Source: Rhynchopus sp. YZ270_cl-10
Taxonomy: Eukaryota > Euglenozoa > Diplonemea > Diplonemida > Diplonemidae
Assembly: GCA_964035575.1 (NCBI GenBank)
Contig: OZ037898.1
Location: 744,001 to 808,000, forward strand
Direction of reading: 5' to 3'
Length of the DNA stretch: 64,000 nucleotides
The stretch's first letter is position 1. Each line of letters opens with the position of its first letter. The notes beneath the pieces were generated by a model. The model was given only the letters and a program-made list of their open reading frames with translations. It was not told the origin of the DNA and ran no database searches. Below are positions 32,001-39,751 of the stretch, in pieces. Position numbers and translations under genes: made by a program.

Positions 32001-35000
32001 GCTCTGCTCCCTCGAGGAAAAGCAGGACCTTCTCCGACACACCACCGCTGTCGTGCAGGAGAAGGGCGCACAAGCTTTAGAAGGAAAAACCAATGCCCGC
32101 TCGATCCAACACTCCGCACAGCAGGAATACGACGCGGTAGTCCCCGATATGCGCAATGCTGCGAAGGCTGTGGACTCCCTCTCTAAACAGGACATTCTCG
32201 AACTCCGCTCTTATGCATCAGCTTCAAAAGCGATAGCACACACCTCTGAAGCAGTTCTAATCCTCCTCGATGAAAAGAAAGCCGACGACTGGGTCACCGC
32301 AAAGGGAGTCTTTGCGAGAGGCGACTTCCTCGAACGCCTGCAAAACTATGACAAAGACAGTGTCACAGCGGAGATGATCGTACGACTACACAGACTCATC
32401 AATGACACCGACTTCACTCCTGAGCGTGTTGGGCAGAGTGGTTCGTACGCCTGCCGTTCCATTTGTCTATGGGTGCGCGCTATTTACCGATATTTCCATA
32501 TGGAAGAAAGGGTCATACCGAAGAGAGCACAGCTGGCAGAGGCTGAGGCAGCCTACCTGGTAGCAAAGGAGGCCCATGATGTGGCAACAGCAGAGCAGGA
32601 TGCGTTACAAGCGGAGTTTGACGAGCTTTCATCGCAGAAGAAGGAGGCAGAAGAGGCAGAGATGTGCCTGCAAGATAGAATTTCAAAGGCAGGCAAGCAG
32701 GTGGTCAACGCAAAAGAGATTCTTTCCGTGATTCGCCCGCAGCTTGACAAATGGAAGGCAGAAGTGAATCAAATCAAAAAGCAGGTCGCCCTCTGCACAG
32801 CCTTCAGTCTCCTCTCTGCTGCGATAGTTTCGTATCATGGACCCTTCCCTTCCTCTATCAAACGGTTTCTTTTGACGCAATGGGCCGCGCTTCTTGATGT
32901 AAAGGTATTTCCTGAATTTGATGTCCAGCTTTCCAAAGACGTGCCGCTTACCTTCGAGTTTGATGCTGCGGTAGGAGACCGAGACAAACTCACCGACTGG
33001 GCACTTCAAGGATTAGCAGATGATACAATGACGATACAAAATGCGATTATCCTAAACCAAGCCTTAAGCGTGCATGCGAAGAGGTGGCCGCTCATTGTGG
33101 ACCCGCAGGGTACCAGCATGGCATGGTTTCTTCAAAAATGCCGGCAAGAGAAGCGTCCCCTGAAGGTCCTAAACCACCCCCAAGGTGGCACCGCCTCAGA
33201 GTATGATGAGATGACCGAGGTAGTCGAGGCTGCAATGGTGTCGGGCACGCTGATCTTCATCCGTGAGGTCAACACGATAGACCCGCATCTGAACCGTCTG
33301 CTTGTAAAGTCCATGAAGGTCACCCCGGCAGGGACGAAGCTTGTCTTCCAGGCAGAGTCCGGAGAGATCAATGTGCACGATGAGTTCAAACTGATCCTCG
33401 TGTCCAGCAGCGAACAGATGAAGCTGAGTGCTGCGCTGTGGGCAAAGGTGAATGTGATCTCCTTCGTGATCGGGCGGGAGGCCGCGACCAGCCAGATCCT
33501 GTCCGACCTCATCGCTACAATCCACCCCGAGCTGGAGGAAGCTCGCGTGCGTAATTTAAAGGCGCTGGTTGCGAACCGAGCTTCACTTGCGGTGTCCGAG
33601 GATAAGATGTTGGAGGAGCTGCGGGTCGACGAGAGGCAGCTTCTTGGCAACGAGACGCTCGTGGGGACGCTTGCGCAGTTGCGGAGCACGTGGTCGCAGG
33701 TGGACGCACAGCTGTGTTCGGTGCGCAACCAGACGGCAGACATTGCTGCCTCGCGGCGGCACTACAGCGGTGTGGCGCGCATTATATGCGACCTTTTCTT
33801 CCTCTCACGCGCCTTTGTGGTGCTGAGTCCGCTGTACAACTGCTCGTTCTCGTCGCTCAGGCACGTTGCCATGAATGCTGTCGCAGAGTACACAAGCCTC
33901 CCTTCCGATGCACCGCCGCCCGAAACTGCCTTCAAACGCAGCAAAAGCAAGCTCTTCGTCACCGCAGAGACCACCAAGCGGAGCTACCGGAACCTGAACG
34001 TGAACGCGGCCCTCAGCAACACGAACACCCTGAGTGCGAATGCGAACACCCTTGGCGTGGGTGGGTACACCCAGAAGGCGTCAACGACACCACAAAGCGT
34101 GAACCTATCCCCGCACAACGCATCCGGCACTGCAGCGACGCTTGACGTGGAGGAGCTGGAGGACTTCCTGCGGCAGGCTGTCTTCTCTTACATCTCGCGT
34201 GGTATACAGCGCCGCCACAAGCGCGGGTTTGCACTGCTTCTCGCTGCCGAGGAGCTGCTCTCCACCTCAGACGACGTCGCGCCCGACTGGGCGCTTCTCA
34301 CCGAGATGCACCAGAACACCACCCCACCGCCAGCTGCGCACACCAAGAAGAGCCCCTCCACAACACTGCCCTTTATGTTCGTCGTAAGCACACCACCCGA
34401 AGACGCAGACACAGCCTGTCCAAACGGCTTCCCCGATGCTGCGTGGCGCGCACTGAAACATATCGAAGCAAACGAGAGCACAGGCTGCCTGCGGCGTATA
34501 AGCTCCATTGTCGCGGCACACTGTACACACTTTTTTGAGTGGGCCGCTCTCGGTGGTGCCGGTACACTGCCTCCAGACGTGCCTCTGAAGCTGACCCCTC
34601 TGCAGACGCTGCTTCTAGTGAACGCGCTGCAGCCGGACGCGCTTTTTGTTGGCGCAGAAGTGTTCATCCGCGCAGTGCTGGGAGAGCACTTCACGTCCCT
34701 CCAGGGTGGCGTCTCCTGGCTGCCTTCCGCACTGTCATGTGGCCACCCTGTACTCCTTGTACTTCACGCAGGTTCCGACCCGATCCCAAACATCATGAAG
34801 GCAGGATCAAAGCCTGGTGCAAAGGTTAAGGTACGGCAGCTCTCCTGCGGGCAGGGGCAGGAGGATACGATAGAGGCGGCAGTGGAGGCGTGTCGTGCTT
34901 CGGGTGAGTGGGTTGTTGTGCACAATGCGCACCTTGGCTCTGCGGATCTCCTGCGCTGTGTCACCCAGGGGCTCCCCATGATTCCGTCGGACACACAAAA

Positions 35001-37131
35001 CACCGAAACTGCAGAGAGCCTGCGGATAATGAAGTTCACCACGATGGCGACAGTGACCCGCGCTGCAGGGCTCCTCAAACGGAAGACTCTTGTGGCGAAG
35101 TCCTACAATATGGGTGGGACCACGACACAGGTGCAGATGCATCAGAACTTCAAGGTGTTCCTCACAGTCTCGAGTGGGAGCACCATATGCGACGATGTGG
35201 TGCAGCGCTGTGCAAAGGTTGACTGTGGGGCAGAGGAGGTGGCAGCCACCATTACGCGTCTCTTTACGACGATACGGACGTCGCTCTTCGACACCGACAG
35301 CCGCGAGCACAGAGGTGTTGTCGCCTGTCTCTGTGCCTTCCACGCGGTGCTGCTTGGCCGACTGCACCGCAACCACAGCGTCTGGGCATCTGTCTGCAAG
35401 TTTGAGGACTCCGACCTGTCGGCCTCCTTCCACTTCATCGAAAGGCTCCTCGAGGATACAGACGTCGCCCGCGAGCCTGGCACCTTCCTCCCGCAGGACT
35501 GGGCTGCAGTGCGCTCGATGGTGTCCGACCTGCACTACTCCTGCCGCCTCGACCACGAAACGGACTGCCAGATTGTGGACGCACTGCTGACCCGCATGCT
35601 GACCCCTGAGGTGGCGATGGGGAAGGCGCCTGTCTTTGCGAACACATGCCTCCCGGACGCACAGCTGCCGTACATGGCGTATCTCGATGCGTTGTCGGTG
35701 TTAGAGGTGGGGGGCTCGCCGGAATTCTTGGGGTTGGGGCAAAACAACGACATCTGCGAGCAGCAGTGCGACTCGCGTGTGGTGATGCAGGTACTGTCCG
35801 CGGTGGAGCCGTCCACATCGCAGGAGGCGGGGGGAGCAGACGAATGTGCACGGCAGGACCCTCAGGAGAGCATGACTGTCATGAACGAGGTTAACTCTGC
35901 ACGCGTTGCGGCTGTGGCTGCGAGCGTCCTGCGTGACTCCTTTGCACCCTTCGCAGACGGTGTCCGCAGACGCAGCCAGACCGCCACCGCACAGGCCGAC
36001 CCTGCATCGCAGTACCCCCCGCTCTCTCTTCTCTCACTCGCCTCCATCAACGAGCGTGCGTCCGGCTTCAACACGGTGTCGACCCTGAGTGTCAAGAAGG
36101 GTGGCCTCATGCGCTCCTGCCTGCAGTACGAGCTTGACAGCTACAACGCCCTGCTCACCACAGTGCACACCTCGCTTATGGACCTGCTCTCGGTGCTCGA
36201 CGGCAAGACCACGACGGATGCGGGCAAGGAGGCTGTCTTCCGTTCACTTCTCTCTGGGAGTGTCCCAGAGCGTTGGCTTGAAAGGTCGTTCCCCTCTGAG
36301 CGGCCGTTGGGTGCGTGGGTACGCGACCTCGCAGCGCGGGTACGGTTCTACCAGGCGTGGATGGCTGCGGGGACGACAGAGTTCTGGCTAGCCGCGTTCT
36401 ACCGCCCATCGCGTCTGTTTGTAACAATGCAGCGGGTCCACGCAAATGCGAAGAAGTCTTCAATAGACGACTTTGTTGTGATGGGTGAATTCGGCACCCC
36501 ACCCATAGCGGAGAAGACATCACCGGTACTCATCTCCCGCGCGTCTCCGCCAGCCTCCCCGAGGAGCCCTCGCGGCTCACTGCACTCCCCATCATCACCA
36601 CAGAAGGGAAAGCGCTTTGCATCCCTCCGCCCGTCTCCTTTTGGCGGCCGTCGGCTGTCCACCTTCGTCACCCATGAGTTGCCGCAGATGCGGGGTGCAG
36701 AAGAATCATTAGATCTCAGCCTCACCAAGCACTTCTCACCAAAGCTGAAGCCGGTGGATGACAACGCGGAGTCGATGTTTGAGTTTGGCTCATTACGATT
36801 TGGGACAGAGGAGGTGCCGGTCCTTACCATGCTTTATGGCGACGGATGTGAGTGGAGTGCAGACACAAATGACCTTGTACCCACCTTTACACCAGGAAAG
36901 GCGCTAATAGCCATGCCCCCCATCCGCCTGCACTCGGTACTACGTGACCTGGTCCCGCAGTACGACGCGGCCATGAAGTTCCCAATCTTCAGCCTCCCCT
37001 CCCGTGTACTTCTCCGAGGCAACACGCACGTCCCGACATACTCCTTTTCCCTCCCTCTCCCAGTAAAGGGCGATTCAGAACGTGCCCTAGCAGAATGTGG
37101 GGCAGCATTAGTAGGCCAAGACTATGGATGA
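23002..37131 (+). CDS. Dynein heavy chain, probably axonemal, intronless
   Basis: One uninterrupted frame of 4709 residues (stop TGA at 37129-37131). Tail and linker occupy about 1-1620. Six-AAA motor: AAA1 P-loop GPAGTGKT (1647-1654) with Walker B CLDEFNRI; AAA2 GETGSGKT (1954-1961); AAA3 GGSGCGKS (2296-2303) with VVLEDVNLP; AAA4 GVPGSGKK (2676-2683). The stalk coiled coil begins near 2965. The microtubule-binding tip is flanked by LWVRAIYRY (about 3155), and the return coil is followed by AAA5 with WPLIVDPQG. AAA6 and a C-terminal cap end the protein (to ...ALVGQDYG), so it is full length. Family knowledge: minus-end-directed motor of the flagellar axoneme; the exact arm type is not clear, but a short tail (P1 at 1647) suits single-headed inner-arm classes. 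Odd: low-complexity inserts between AAA4 and the stalk (Glu-rich, about 2850-2890), in AAA5/6 (Asn/Thr-rich, about 3640-3710) and in the cap (Ser-Pro-rich, about 4510-4555). Confidence 0.95.
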   Translation: MSKKSTVVVRDAEDSRDEKTKRYPKPYDPLARHPAQTVRTVSLQPNANVYGDSDEEEVVHTKYHPLASGRVRRAAAKARCSTERSLDRNIAATHAADYTAEDTTFTFTRASKVDTETAAMRAFSTRCANGTPATKPEDAPTPSPTPIPPRALCTEKDGDDETPVDVVPAPPALNSRMYRAARHGRSWEGKRRGPIGLIPQKPVKVRLNRVETPLADSVACANVTVQVLTAVGKMRRAGRRAQEKVPARKHFHFIPKVRPPGDASMRVLLDYSVPTDPPLGSSGWLANLKRVCLKLCPKVAHSVCTVQPPHTVNFLLGAGQKGVGLLRPTLFDYIAKCAFLSPHCAENFGYFLPFPDPKLPFDNHYSLSLVNKQEMTPGALSFLVSSQGVTLREGGVTNSDFTPLLEYCREYQMYKLVVTLPFFRLYRVLRVFKAWKRFMKFQQKEQSRELLLEKHLAFNPVWSASLLSVKRLCEEISALCFVTILRDTATLHTFAAKQADQIKLCKRHILDKISLIRDIVSQACTEAQQKLHASDFAGLRGTSQDTLMVHNFVDTVALRFQRISLQKTTRAFILLSDYLLKAALVDLCLSTFRSLEVLLQTPEEDRDSDAILSLMVASGWTTKSELHQATRECAKDTASILSGEKKGKGSGIPVECNAVELAVHFARQTRQTSRRGPSTSKAAAGATSYAMRLASGGKLKRTAYIPVFTAEAVIEEDTGRLNVASKEADFLESTRHIIAEVERVIADVPSLAEMEIFQQHTTIDEEEEGEDEETPTRTPVSSFLAASNAYQKTREGITVNVKKNFAALMRKVASFQKFVDIYVFHQKLDLVKIREEEGCNVTTFMNLLKVFKEQSTALENMPTSAQVSIFTVSLQNAKEICLPAPKCGRTNVTEIIPVIARDMNAHLLSTVQKYVQQLGSPITELDDLVCFIENLAHINETYDAVLTLHSKVQDFVKLIEDEKIECPPDDIASWGVCTNPEMEKLKILLREADLKKDLKIQDFAAVIEDMFTELAVVFQHIQDSAVDALKITSESEAEKSEELKKLLLDCTNARKREHKLLYYVEMFHLERTNPSLSNTVFKDVTEKHKLWNALTTWLALREEWKATPFRALDTDLMQERIAQYSKIVNVATRLFAFNHVVLKLRVLVDECTICVPLIVHLKNPALTKTHYAKLGKLVASDKLGHSDATLEDILESRVLQHKDAIATLSLAATQEAELDESHHCIERRWACIEFSFVVYRVATRECELIHNVDPLLAMVSDTYISLCAISSSKFCSEALNAKAEKWVNMMQNVEAKVALWLTCQKSWTCLEEVFTCADLSRMFAKETRLFALVDKEFRDRLKRISENPYVVTSVNSTDIFHGLEGLVRQLEKVLASLAKALGEKRRCFPRYFFLTDPDLMDFISHAKSPSDTTKHLPKIFENVSFLTVTDSSIDAVTSTEGEVLKLSKAVRCKKDGDKWVDKLEESMWTTLRKGARSCLFEYESKPLNLWITASHHPSQLLIAVHSVAFCKEIEDSFGKSNRLRDFAEETVEKLSFFSKLAREVSSKPQKKFMAAILTVTVHFRDIVARLLEANITSPTAFEWKCCLRTYWSEAGSELILSHIHMHYPYGYEFTGAASKLVSTSVTERAALTISSAMSSFMGTAPTGPAGTGKTEIVRDFAKTTARFCIVYNCSEGLQYRTTENFFSGLCQAGAWVCLDEFNRISCEVLSAVSQQLYDARNALQSGSGMLSQGGKSIIIKSTFAAFATMNNIKMGRNELPENVKSYFRPITIIHTDSLTVIRVLLYVLDFRYTEVIARKVHTLFEQCGEVLSCLRHYDFGMRCMKTSLLQAGEVHAKETRRGTGESFLSASAEEVIVASAIAESILPRLVEADCVAFKHLLAEVFPDVVDETGAFNKVAPSEVPTLAAKTQCLHDSFKSLIKNLEEGGYHSSVAEKTMQFSQALSSRHGVMVLGETGSGKTLIRTALKSVIGARDKVINPRAVTHAALHGCRDPVTNQWCDGLVSSMMSCPDYIDSWLVFDGEITSLWIESLNSALDESRLLCLPSGHRVKLPEKLKFIFETDSIENVSPATVTRCAILWLTASPPQHIINVFLRKHVKKKGLDVFQQLMHLFETHFDKLHAFAQQFATGLPGFALMHSALKVARALLVHGGVQLAVERSSKSEEYIPTVHPKPQKPFSVRQYNEQVANLIFTYACIAGLGACFPRRSRERLADVVLESCGSLVAYHAETHILDQIPDFTSLSFKPIASVVPPFTPQSPFQGLTVYNALYPTIEMERVLFVGNLLIKDANHLNVVGGSGCGKSSLVSELLCIVGADGEDPEMERNERSVHDGDAVVGTPRSSTASVVPFAFHSVTFVLSSHTAVSRICSLFESISFANDPSGPTLLAVVLEDVNLPERTLSEPCVHEFLRHTMEHLSFYASKTEGGGDWVGMAPFSVVATSAAEKPLQHFPRRCLKNFFSVLTEFPPEEELALMTESLMLSFFRGKGFPAEITGVSSGLASAVAESIILCREAFAPTPSKPHLNISLHQWKSTVQGITLTVPFVCRNPKSLVALTVHELSRSIEDRLSGDAERGRYQSIVTGCVNRALPAAAAQGVQFEKDGWPLMFSNVLRPDSSREDSVYELIKDAGTLPELFDFYAKDIGLDTPLVFFNECCVQLAKILRALQITGRHLMLFGVPGSGKKTLTRLASMMLEFQCFSVESSRHYTLESFRKDLIQVHDIAGLKREEVVFFLNDAVLAIDGVPEEILFLINHKSVPGLMSNEDRASRVTMLSAEEKDPLANVPPQHIWEQYCADVCAHLHVCLSSTPCSRLLKLLCRFPSFSSSASLIWFDTWSQAALTLIAETRLTETNKPSKPRRKDSFLDGFDSFDDEEEEEEEEPEESDRAGRYISTAVACGFEAYPDFAAKVAAMHSVAVEASVRHFAKTKQLIPISPAHFFDLLSLYEGIYSARMTECNTGEARITGGINVIEDTQATVLRLNKTLFTARELQENAKEKVETLLCSLEEKQDLLRHTTAVVQEKGAQALEGKTNARSIQHSAQQEYDAVVPDMRNAAKAVDSLSKQDILELRSYASASKAIAHTSEAVLILLDEKKADDWVTAKGVFARGDFLERLQNYDKDSVTAEMIVRLHRLINDTDFTPERVGQSGSYACRSICLWVRAIYRYFHMEERVIPKRAQLAEAEAAYLVAKEAHDVATAEQDALQAEFDELSSQKKEAEEAEMCLQDRISKAGKQVVNAKEILSVIRPQLDKWKAEVNQIKKQVALCTAFSLLSAAIVSYHGPFPSSIKRFLLTQWAALLDVKVFPEFDVQLSKDVPLTFEFDAAVGDRDKLTDWALQGLADDTMTIQNAIILNQALSVHAKRWPLIVDPQGTSMAWFLQKCRQEKRPLKVLNHPQGGTASEYDEMTEVVEAAMVSGTLIFIREVNTIDPHLNRLLVKSMKVTPAGTKLVFQAESGEINVHDEFKLILVSSSEQMKLSAALWAKVNVISFVIGREAATSQILSDLIATIHPELEEARVRNLKALVANRASLAVSEDKMLEELRVDERQLLGNETLVGTLAQLRSTWSQVDAQLCSVRNQTADIAASRRHYSGVARIICDLFFLSRAFVVLSPLYNCSFSSLRHVAMNAVAEYTSLPSDAPPPETAFKRSKSKLFVTAETTKRSYRNLNVNAALSNTNTLSANANTLGVGGYTQKASTTPQSVNLSPHNASGTAATLDVEELEDFLRQAVFSYISRGIQRRHKRGFALLLAAEELLSTSDDVAPDWALLTEMHQNTTPPPAAHTKKSPSTTLPFMFVVSTPPEDADTACPNGFPDAAWRALKHIEANESTGCLRRISSIVAAHCTHFFEWAALGGAGTLPPDVPLKLTPLQTLLLVNALQPDALFVGAEVFIRAVLGEHFTSLQGGVSWLPSALSCGHPVLLVLHAGSDPIPNIMKAGSKPGAKVKVRQLSCGQGQEDTIEAAVEACRASGEWVVVHNAHLGSADLLRCVTQGLPMIPSDTQNTETAESLRIMKFTTMATVTRAAGLLKRKTLVAKSYNMGGTTTQVQMHQNFKVFLTVSSGSTICDDVVQRCAKVDCGAEEVAATITRLFTTIRTSLFDTDSREHRGVVACLCAFHAVLLGRLHRNHSVWASVCKFEDSDLSASFHFIERLLEDTDVAREPGTFLPQDWAAVRSMVSDLHYSCRLDHETDCQIVDALLTRMLTPEVAMGKAPVFANTCLPDAQLPYMAYLDALSVLEVGGSPEFLGLGQNNDICEQQCDSRVVMQVLSAVEPSTSQEAGGADECARQDPQESMTVMNEVNSARVAAVAASVLRDSFAPFADGVRRRSQTATAQADPASQYPPLSLLSLASINERASGFNTVSTLSVKKGGLMRSCLQYELDSYNALLTTVHTSLMDLLSVLDGKTTTDAGKEAVFRSLLSGSVPERWLERSFPSERPLGAWVRDLAARVRFYQAWMAAGTTEFWLAAFYRPSRLFVTMQRVHANAKKSSIDDFVVMGEFGTPPIAEKTSPVLISRASPPASPRSPRGSLHSPSSPQKGKRFASLRPSPFGGRRLSTFVTHELPQMRGAEESLDLSLTKHFSPKLKPVDDNAESMFEFGSLRFGTEEVPVLTMLYGDGCEWSADTNDLVPTFTPGKALIAMPPIRLHSVLRDLVPQYDAAMKFPIFSLPSRVLLRGNTHVPTYSFSLPLPVKGDSERALAECGAALVGQDYG

Positions 37132-37196
37132 AATGAAAAGTTTACGCTTTTCTATTGAAATCCTGGTTCGAAGAAGGGGAAAGGCGGTCTTTTTAA

Positions 37197-37247
37197 GGTG
37201 GCTAAGCAAGAGGAGGCTTGGGATTATCTTATAAACTTTTCTTTTTT
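37197..37247 (+). repeat. Dispersed hairpin cassette, family A (copy A4)
   Basis: GGTGGCTAAGCAAGAGGAGG then CTTGGGATTATCTTATAAACTTTTC. It lies 66 nt after the dynein stop codon, like A1 after its gene. Confidence 0.75.
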
Positions 37248-37451
37248 GCCCGATTTACACCCAAAAATACAAAGAAATCTGCCTTGCGGTTTTTTGTGCC
37301 ATTTTCTTGCGGTTTTTTTGGTAGAGACCTAAATGTCTAAGCAAAATAAAGTGACTGTTTCTCTCCTCCCCCTCACCCAATTTTTAAAAATTCTTCGTTG
37401 TGTTTCTCTTTTCTTTATTCCTGGGTACATTTAGTGCACCCTGTTATACCT

Positions 37452-37552
37452 TTGGGTGATCTATGAACGGGGAGAGATTTTTTTTTCACTAGCTCTCAGT
37501 AAGCTCTCACAGCCTGTTCCGTGTCTCACGGAGACGATCATAGATCACCCAA
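37452..37552. mobile_element. MITE-like element, 101 bp
   Basis: Ends are exact 15-bp inverted repeats (TTGGGTGATCTATGA and its complement). The inside holds AGCTCTCAGTA, CTCACAGCCTGTT and TCTCACGGAGACGATCATAGAT, all of which recur at 58745-58815. TTCAGTAGAA with TAGTATATGAAA-like sequence follows it, as it does the MITE at 44288. Confidence 0.75.
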
Positions 37553-37634
37553 CCTTCTATTCAGTAGAAAGTATATGAAATAATTTCACCATTTTCCACA
37601 ATTTCCAGACAAAAACAGCACACCAACGACAATC

Positions 37635-38917
37635 ATGCGGCGCACAGTGGTCTCCCTTGCAGGAGCAGTGAAGGGGTGGCGTTATGAGAAGTGCGGTCTG
37701 CCTGCTAATGTTCTTCGCGCCGCGCAATGGAACAGCCGTGCGCCTGGTGAGGGGGAGGTGGTGGTGCGGATGACTGCGGCACCGGTGTTGTCGGACGACG
37801 TGAAGATGGTGATGGGTGTGCTGGGTGGGCAGCAGGCGGAGGCGTACCCGGCGACTGGAGGAACGTCAGGTGTAGGGGAGGTGGAGCGTGTGGGGCCGGG
37901 TGTGGTTGGCATTGCGAAGGGCGCGAAGGTCCTCCTCAGCAGCAACACCGTGGGCTCCTGGGCAACCGAGGTGACGACGGACTCCGCAAACCTCCACAAC
38001 GTTTCCTCCGTCTCGCTCCCTGCCCACCACCTCGCCCTCCTCCCCCTCTACGCCGGTGCAGAGGTCATGGCCACCGCGCACGGCAACGTCGCAAACAAAA
38101 CCGTCTGGGTGCTCGGAGCAGACCTTCCCCAGGGCGCAGCGCTTGCGGAGTCTCTCACTACCAAGGGGGCGTCGGTGGTTGCGGTGAAGAAGGGAGACGC
38201 GATTGGGTCGATCCAGAGCAAGCCTGCGTATGTGAGGTGGGGGGTTTTTGATGTTTTTTTGGGGGGGATTTGTATGTGTAAAAATTCTTTCTTTTTTCAG
38301 GTATATCTTCAACGGAATTGGTGGTGCCACGCTTGCAGAGGCAATCAACAAGGCAGAGGAAGGGTATGATTAGCACTGCAATATTCGTTTCCCCTCCCCA
38401 CACCAGCCTCTGCACGCCCACATACCCCTCAAATTTGGACATACGATGTCTGTGGAAAAAGGTGTCAAACCAGGTCTGCATTGAGCAGTCACACCAAATC
38501 ATCACAAAGCAAAGGCCTAGAGGATGTACAAAAATAAAACCAAGGTGACCACATCATTAGGAATTACCCCAAACTGATACAATACAACACCCTTTCAGGG
38601 CAACTGTCGTGACATTCGATGATGCAGGGGAGAGAATGGACATCGATGCGGACACCCTTCTGTCCAAAAGAGTCGCGCTCAGGTCGTTCTGGTATGGCAA
38701 ATCAACTCTCCGTCTACACAACAACTTACAACCCCTACCCAGGTTCAACCGTTGGGCAAGCGAGAGCACACCCGCAGAACAGAACTCCATCTACTCAGCG
38801 GCCGCACCACTCGCAGCGAAGAGCAGCATCCCCAGCAAACAGTACAAACTTGCCGACTTTGAACAGGCGTTTGACAGCGTCTACGCGAAGGCTGCGCTAC
38901 CTGTCATTGCCTTTTAG
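37635..38917 (+). CDS. MECR-like medium-chain reductase (enoyl-thioester reductase type)
   Basis: Three exons inferred: 37635-38227, 38301-38363, 38599-38917 (introns GTATGT...TTCAG and GTATGA...TTCAG), 324 residues. An N-terminal GroES-like fold (about 15-120) carries VVVRMTAAPVLSDDVKMVMG and GGTSGVGEVERVGPGVVGIAKG, the pattern of zinc-free MDR enzymes such as mitochondrial trans-2-enoyl reductase. A Rossmann region follows (TVWVLGADLPQGAALAE, with ASVVAVKKGD; then FNGIGGATLAEAINKAEEG across the 63-nt exon). No zinc-ligand Cys cluster is seen. The protein is shorter than typical MECR (about 370), with a reduced C-terminus, so generic quinone reductase is the alternative. If MECR, it would serve mitochondrial fatty acid synthesis with NADPH. 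A (GGGT)n tract starts 18 nt after the stop. Confidence 0.7.
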
Positions 38918-38934
38918 AATCGCTTCTTTGCGGG

Positions 38935-38965
38935 GGGGTGGGTGGGTGGGTGGGTGGGTGGGGGT
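38935..38965 (+). repeat. (GGGT)n-like tract after a stop codon
   Basis: GGGGGGG then five to six GGGT units and a closing GGGGG on the coding strand, right after the reductase gene. Quadruplex-prone. Confidence 0.9.
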
Positions 38966-39250
38966 TCTTTGGGGTGCGGCAAAATATGTTCCGGTCTGTC
39001 ATTTAGTCTTCGTTCTTAGGGGGGGAAAGGGGGCTGATGTGGGGTGGTGCTTGTAAGATGCGTTGTGAGAAGCGAGAAACGTATTTTCATCTTTTCAAGT
39101 ATTATCTTTTGTGTCAGCCGAATTATTTTTCAAATTCAGCGTGTTCCAGCACGATACCAATGGTGGTAAAAAAATATGTGTGTGCGAACGAGAGAGTGGC
39201 GCACTTCATCTACGGTTTAAAGGTAGCGTAAAACAACGTTCATCTTATAA

Positions 39251-39309
39251 ATTGGAGTAGTGCAGGTGTGCCCTCTGTTGGTGTTGCCACAGTTGTGCAA
39301 TCTCCACTT
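39251..39309 (-). repeat. Dispersed hairpin cassette, family D (copy D7)
   Basis: On the minus strand AGTGGAGATTGCACAAC, TGTGGCAACAC and GCACTACTCCAA follow in the same order as copy D4. Confidence 0.6.
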
Positions 39310-39372
39310 TGTTTGTAATAGGAGGGGGGTTTTTTTTTGGCAATTATTGTGGTCAAAAAAAGTATTCCCTCC

Positions 39373-39426
39373 GGTGACTAAGCATGAGAGGCTTAGGATC
39401 ATCTTATAAACTTTTCTTTTTTTTTC
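39373..39426 (+). repeat. Dispersed hairpin cassette, family A (copy A5)
   Basis: Consensus arms GGTGA/TCATC and CTAAGC/GCTTAG, loop ATGAGAG, then TTATAAACTTTTC and T9. Confidence 0.85.
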
Positions 39427-39751
39427 GACTGCCGCTTTTATTTTTAAATACGCACGATACCAAAACAAAAACATAATTTTTTTCAAAAAAATTGTAAAAC
39501 AAGCACACACATTTCCCCCCCCCCCCCCCCCCACCGGGGAACAGAATACGGGGGAAAATTCTACCACGTTTTTTTTTTTTTCTTTTTGGACCCAAAAAAA
39601 AATTGTTCAAACATGACATACTTTTTTGCGATACAGCACCTATTATAACCTCTCCTCACCCTCTCACCTCTTTATGCCATACTTCTACATTTCACTCAAA
39701 TTACCAGGGGAAAAAAAAGAAAAAGCAAACACAATGCACTGAAATGGACTA

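Larger units (their letters stand above)
37132..37634. other. Spacer with hairpin A4 and a MITE-like element
   Basis: See 37197 and 37452. A CCAG acceptor-like site ends at 37608, 27 nt before the next ATG. No gene seen. Confidence 0.55.
38966..39751. other. Spacer with hairpin copies, no gene seen
   Basis: Contains D7 (minus) and A5, a C16 run (39517-39532) and T runs. CAG at 39705-39707 precedes the next ATG by 45 nt. Confidence 0.5.

Noticed and set aside
33132-33743. 203-codon minus-strand frame inside the dynein gene
   Set aside because: Complement of AAA5-region coding sequence with Ser/Arg-rich composition typical of antisense frames.
23203-36830. Many 60-250 codon frames opposite or overlapping dynein
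   Set aside because: Shadows of a codon-biased gene; none shows a domain or start context.
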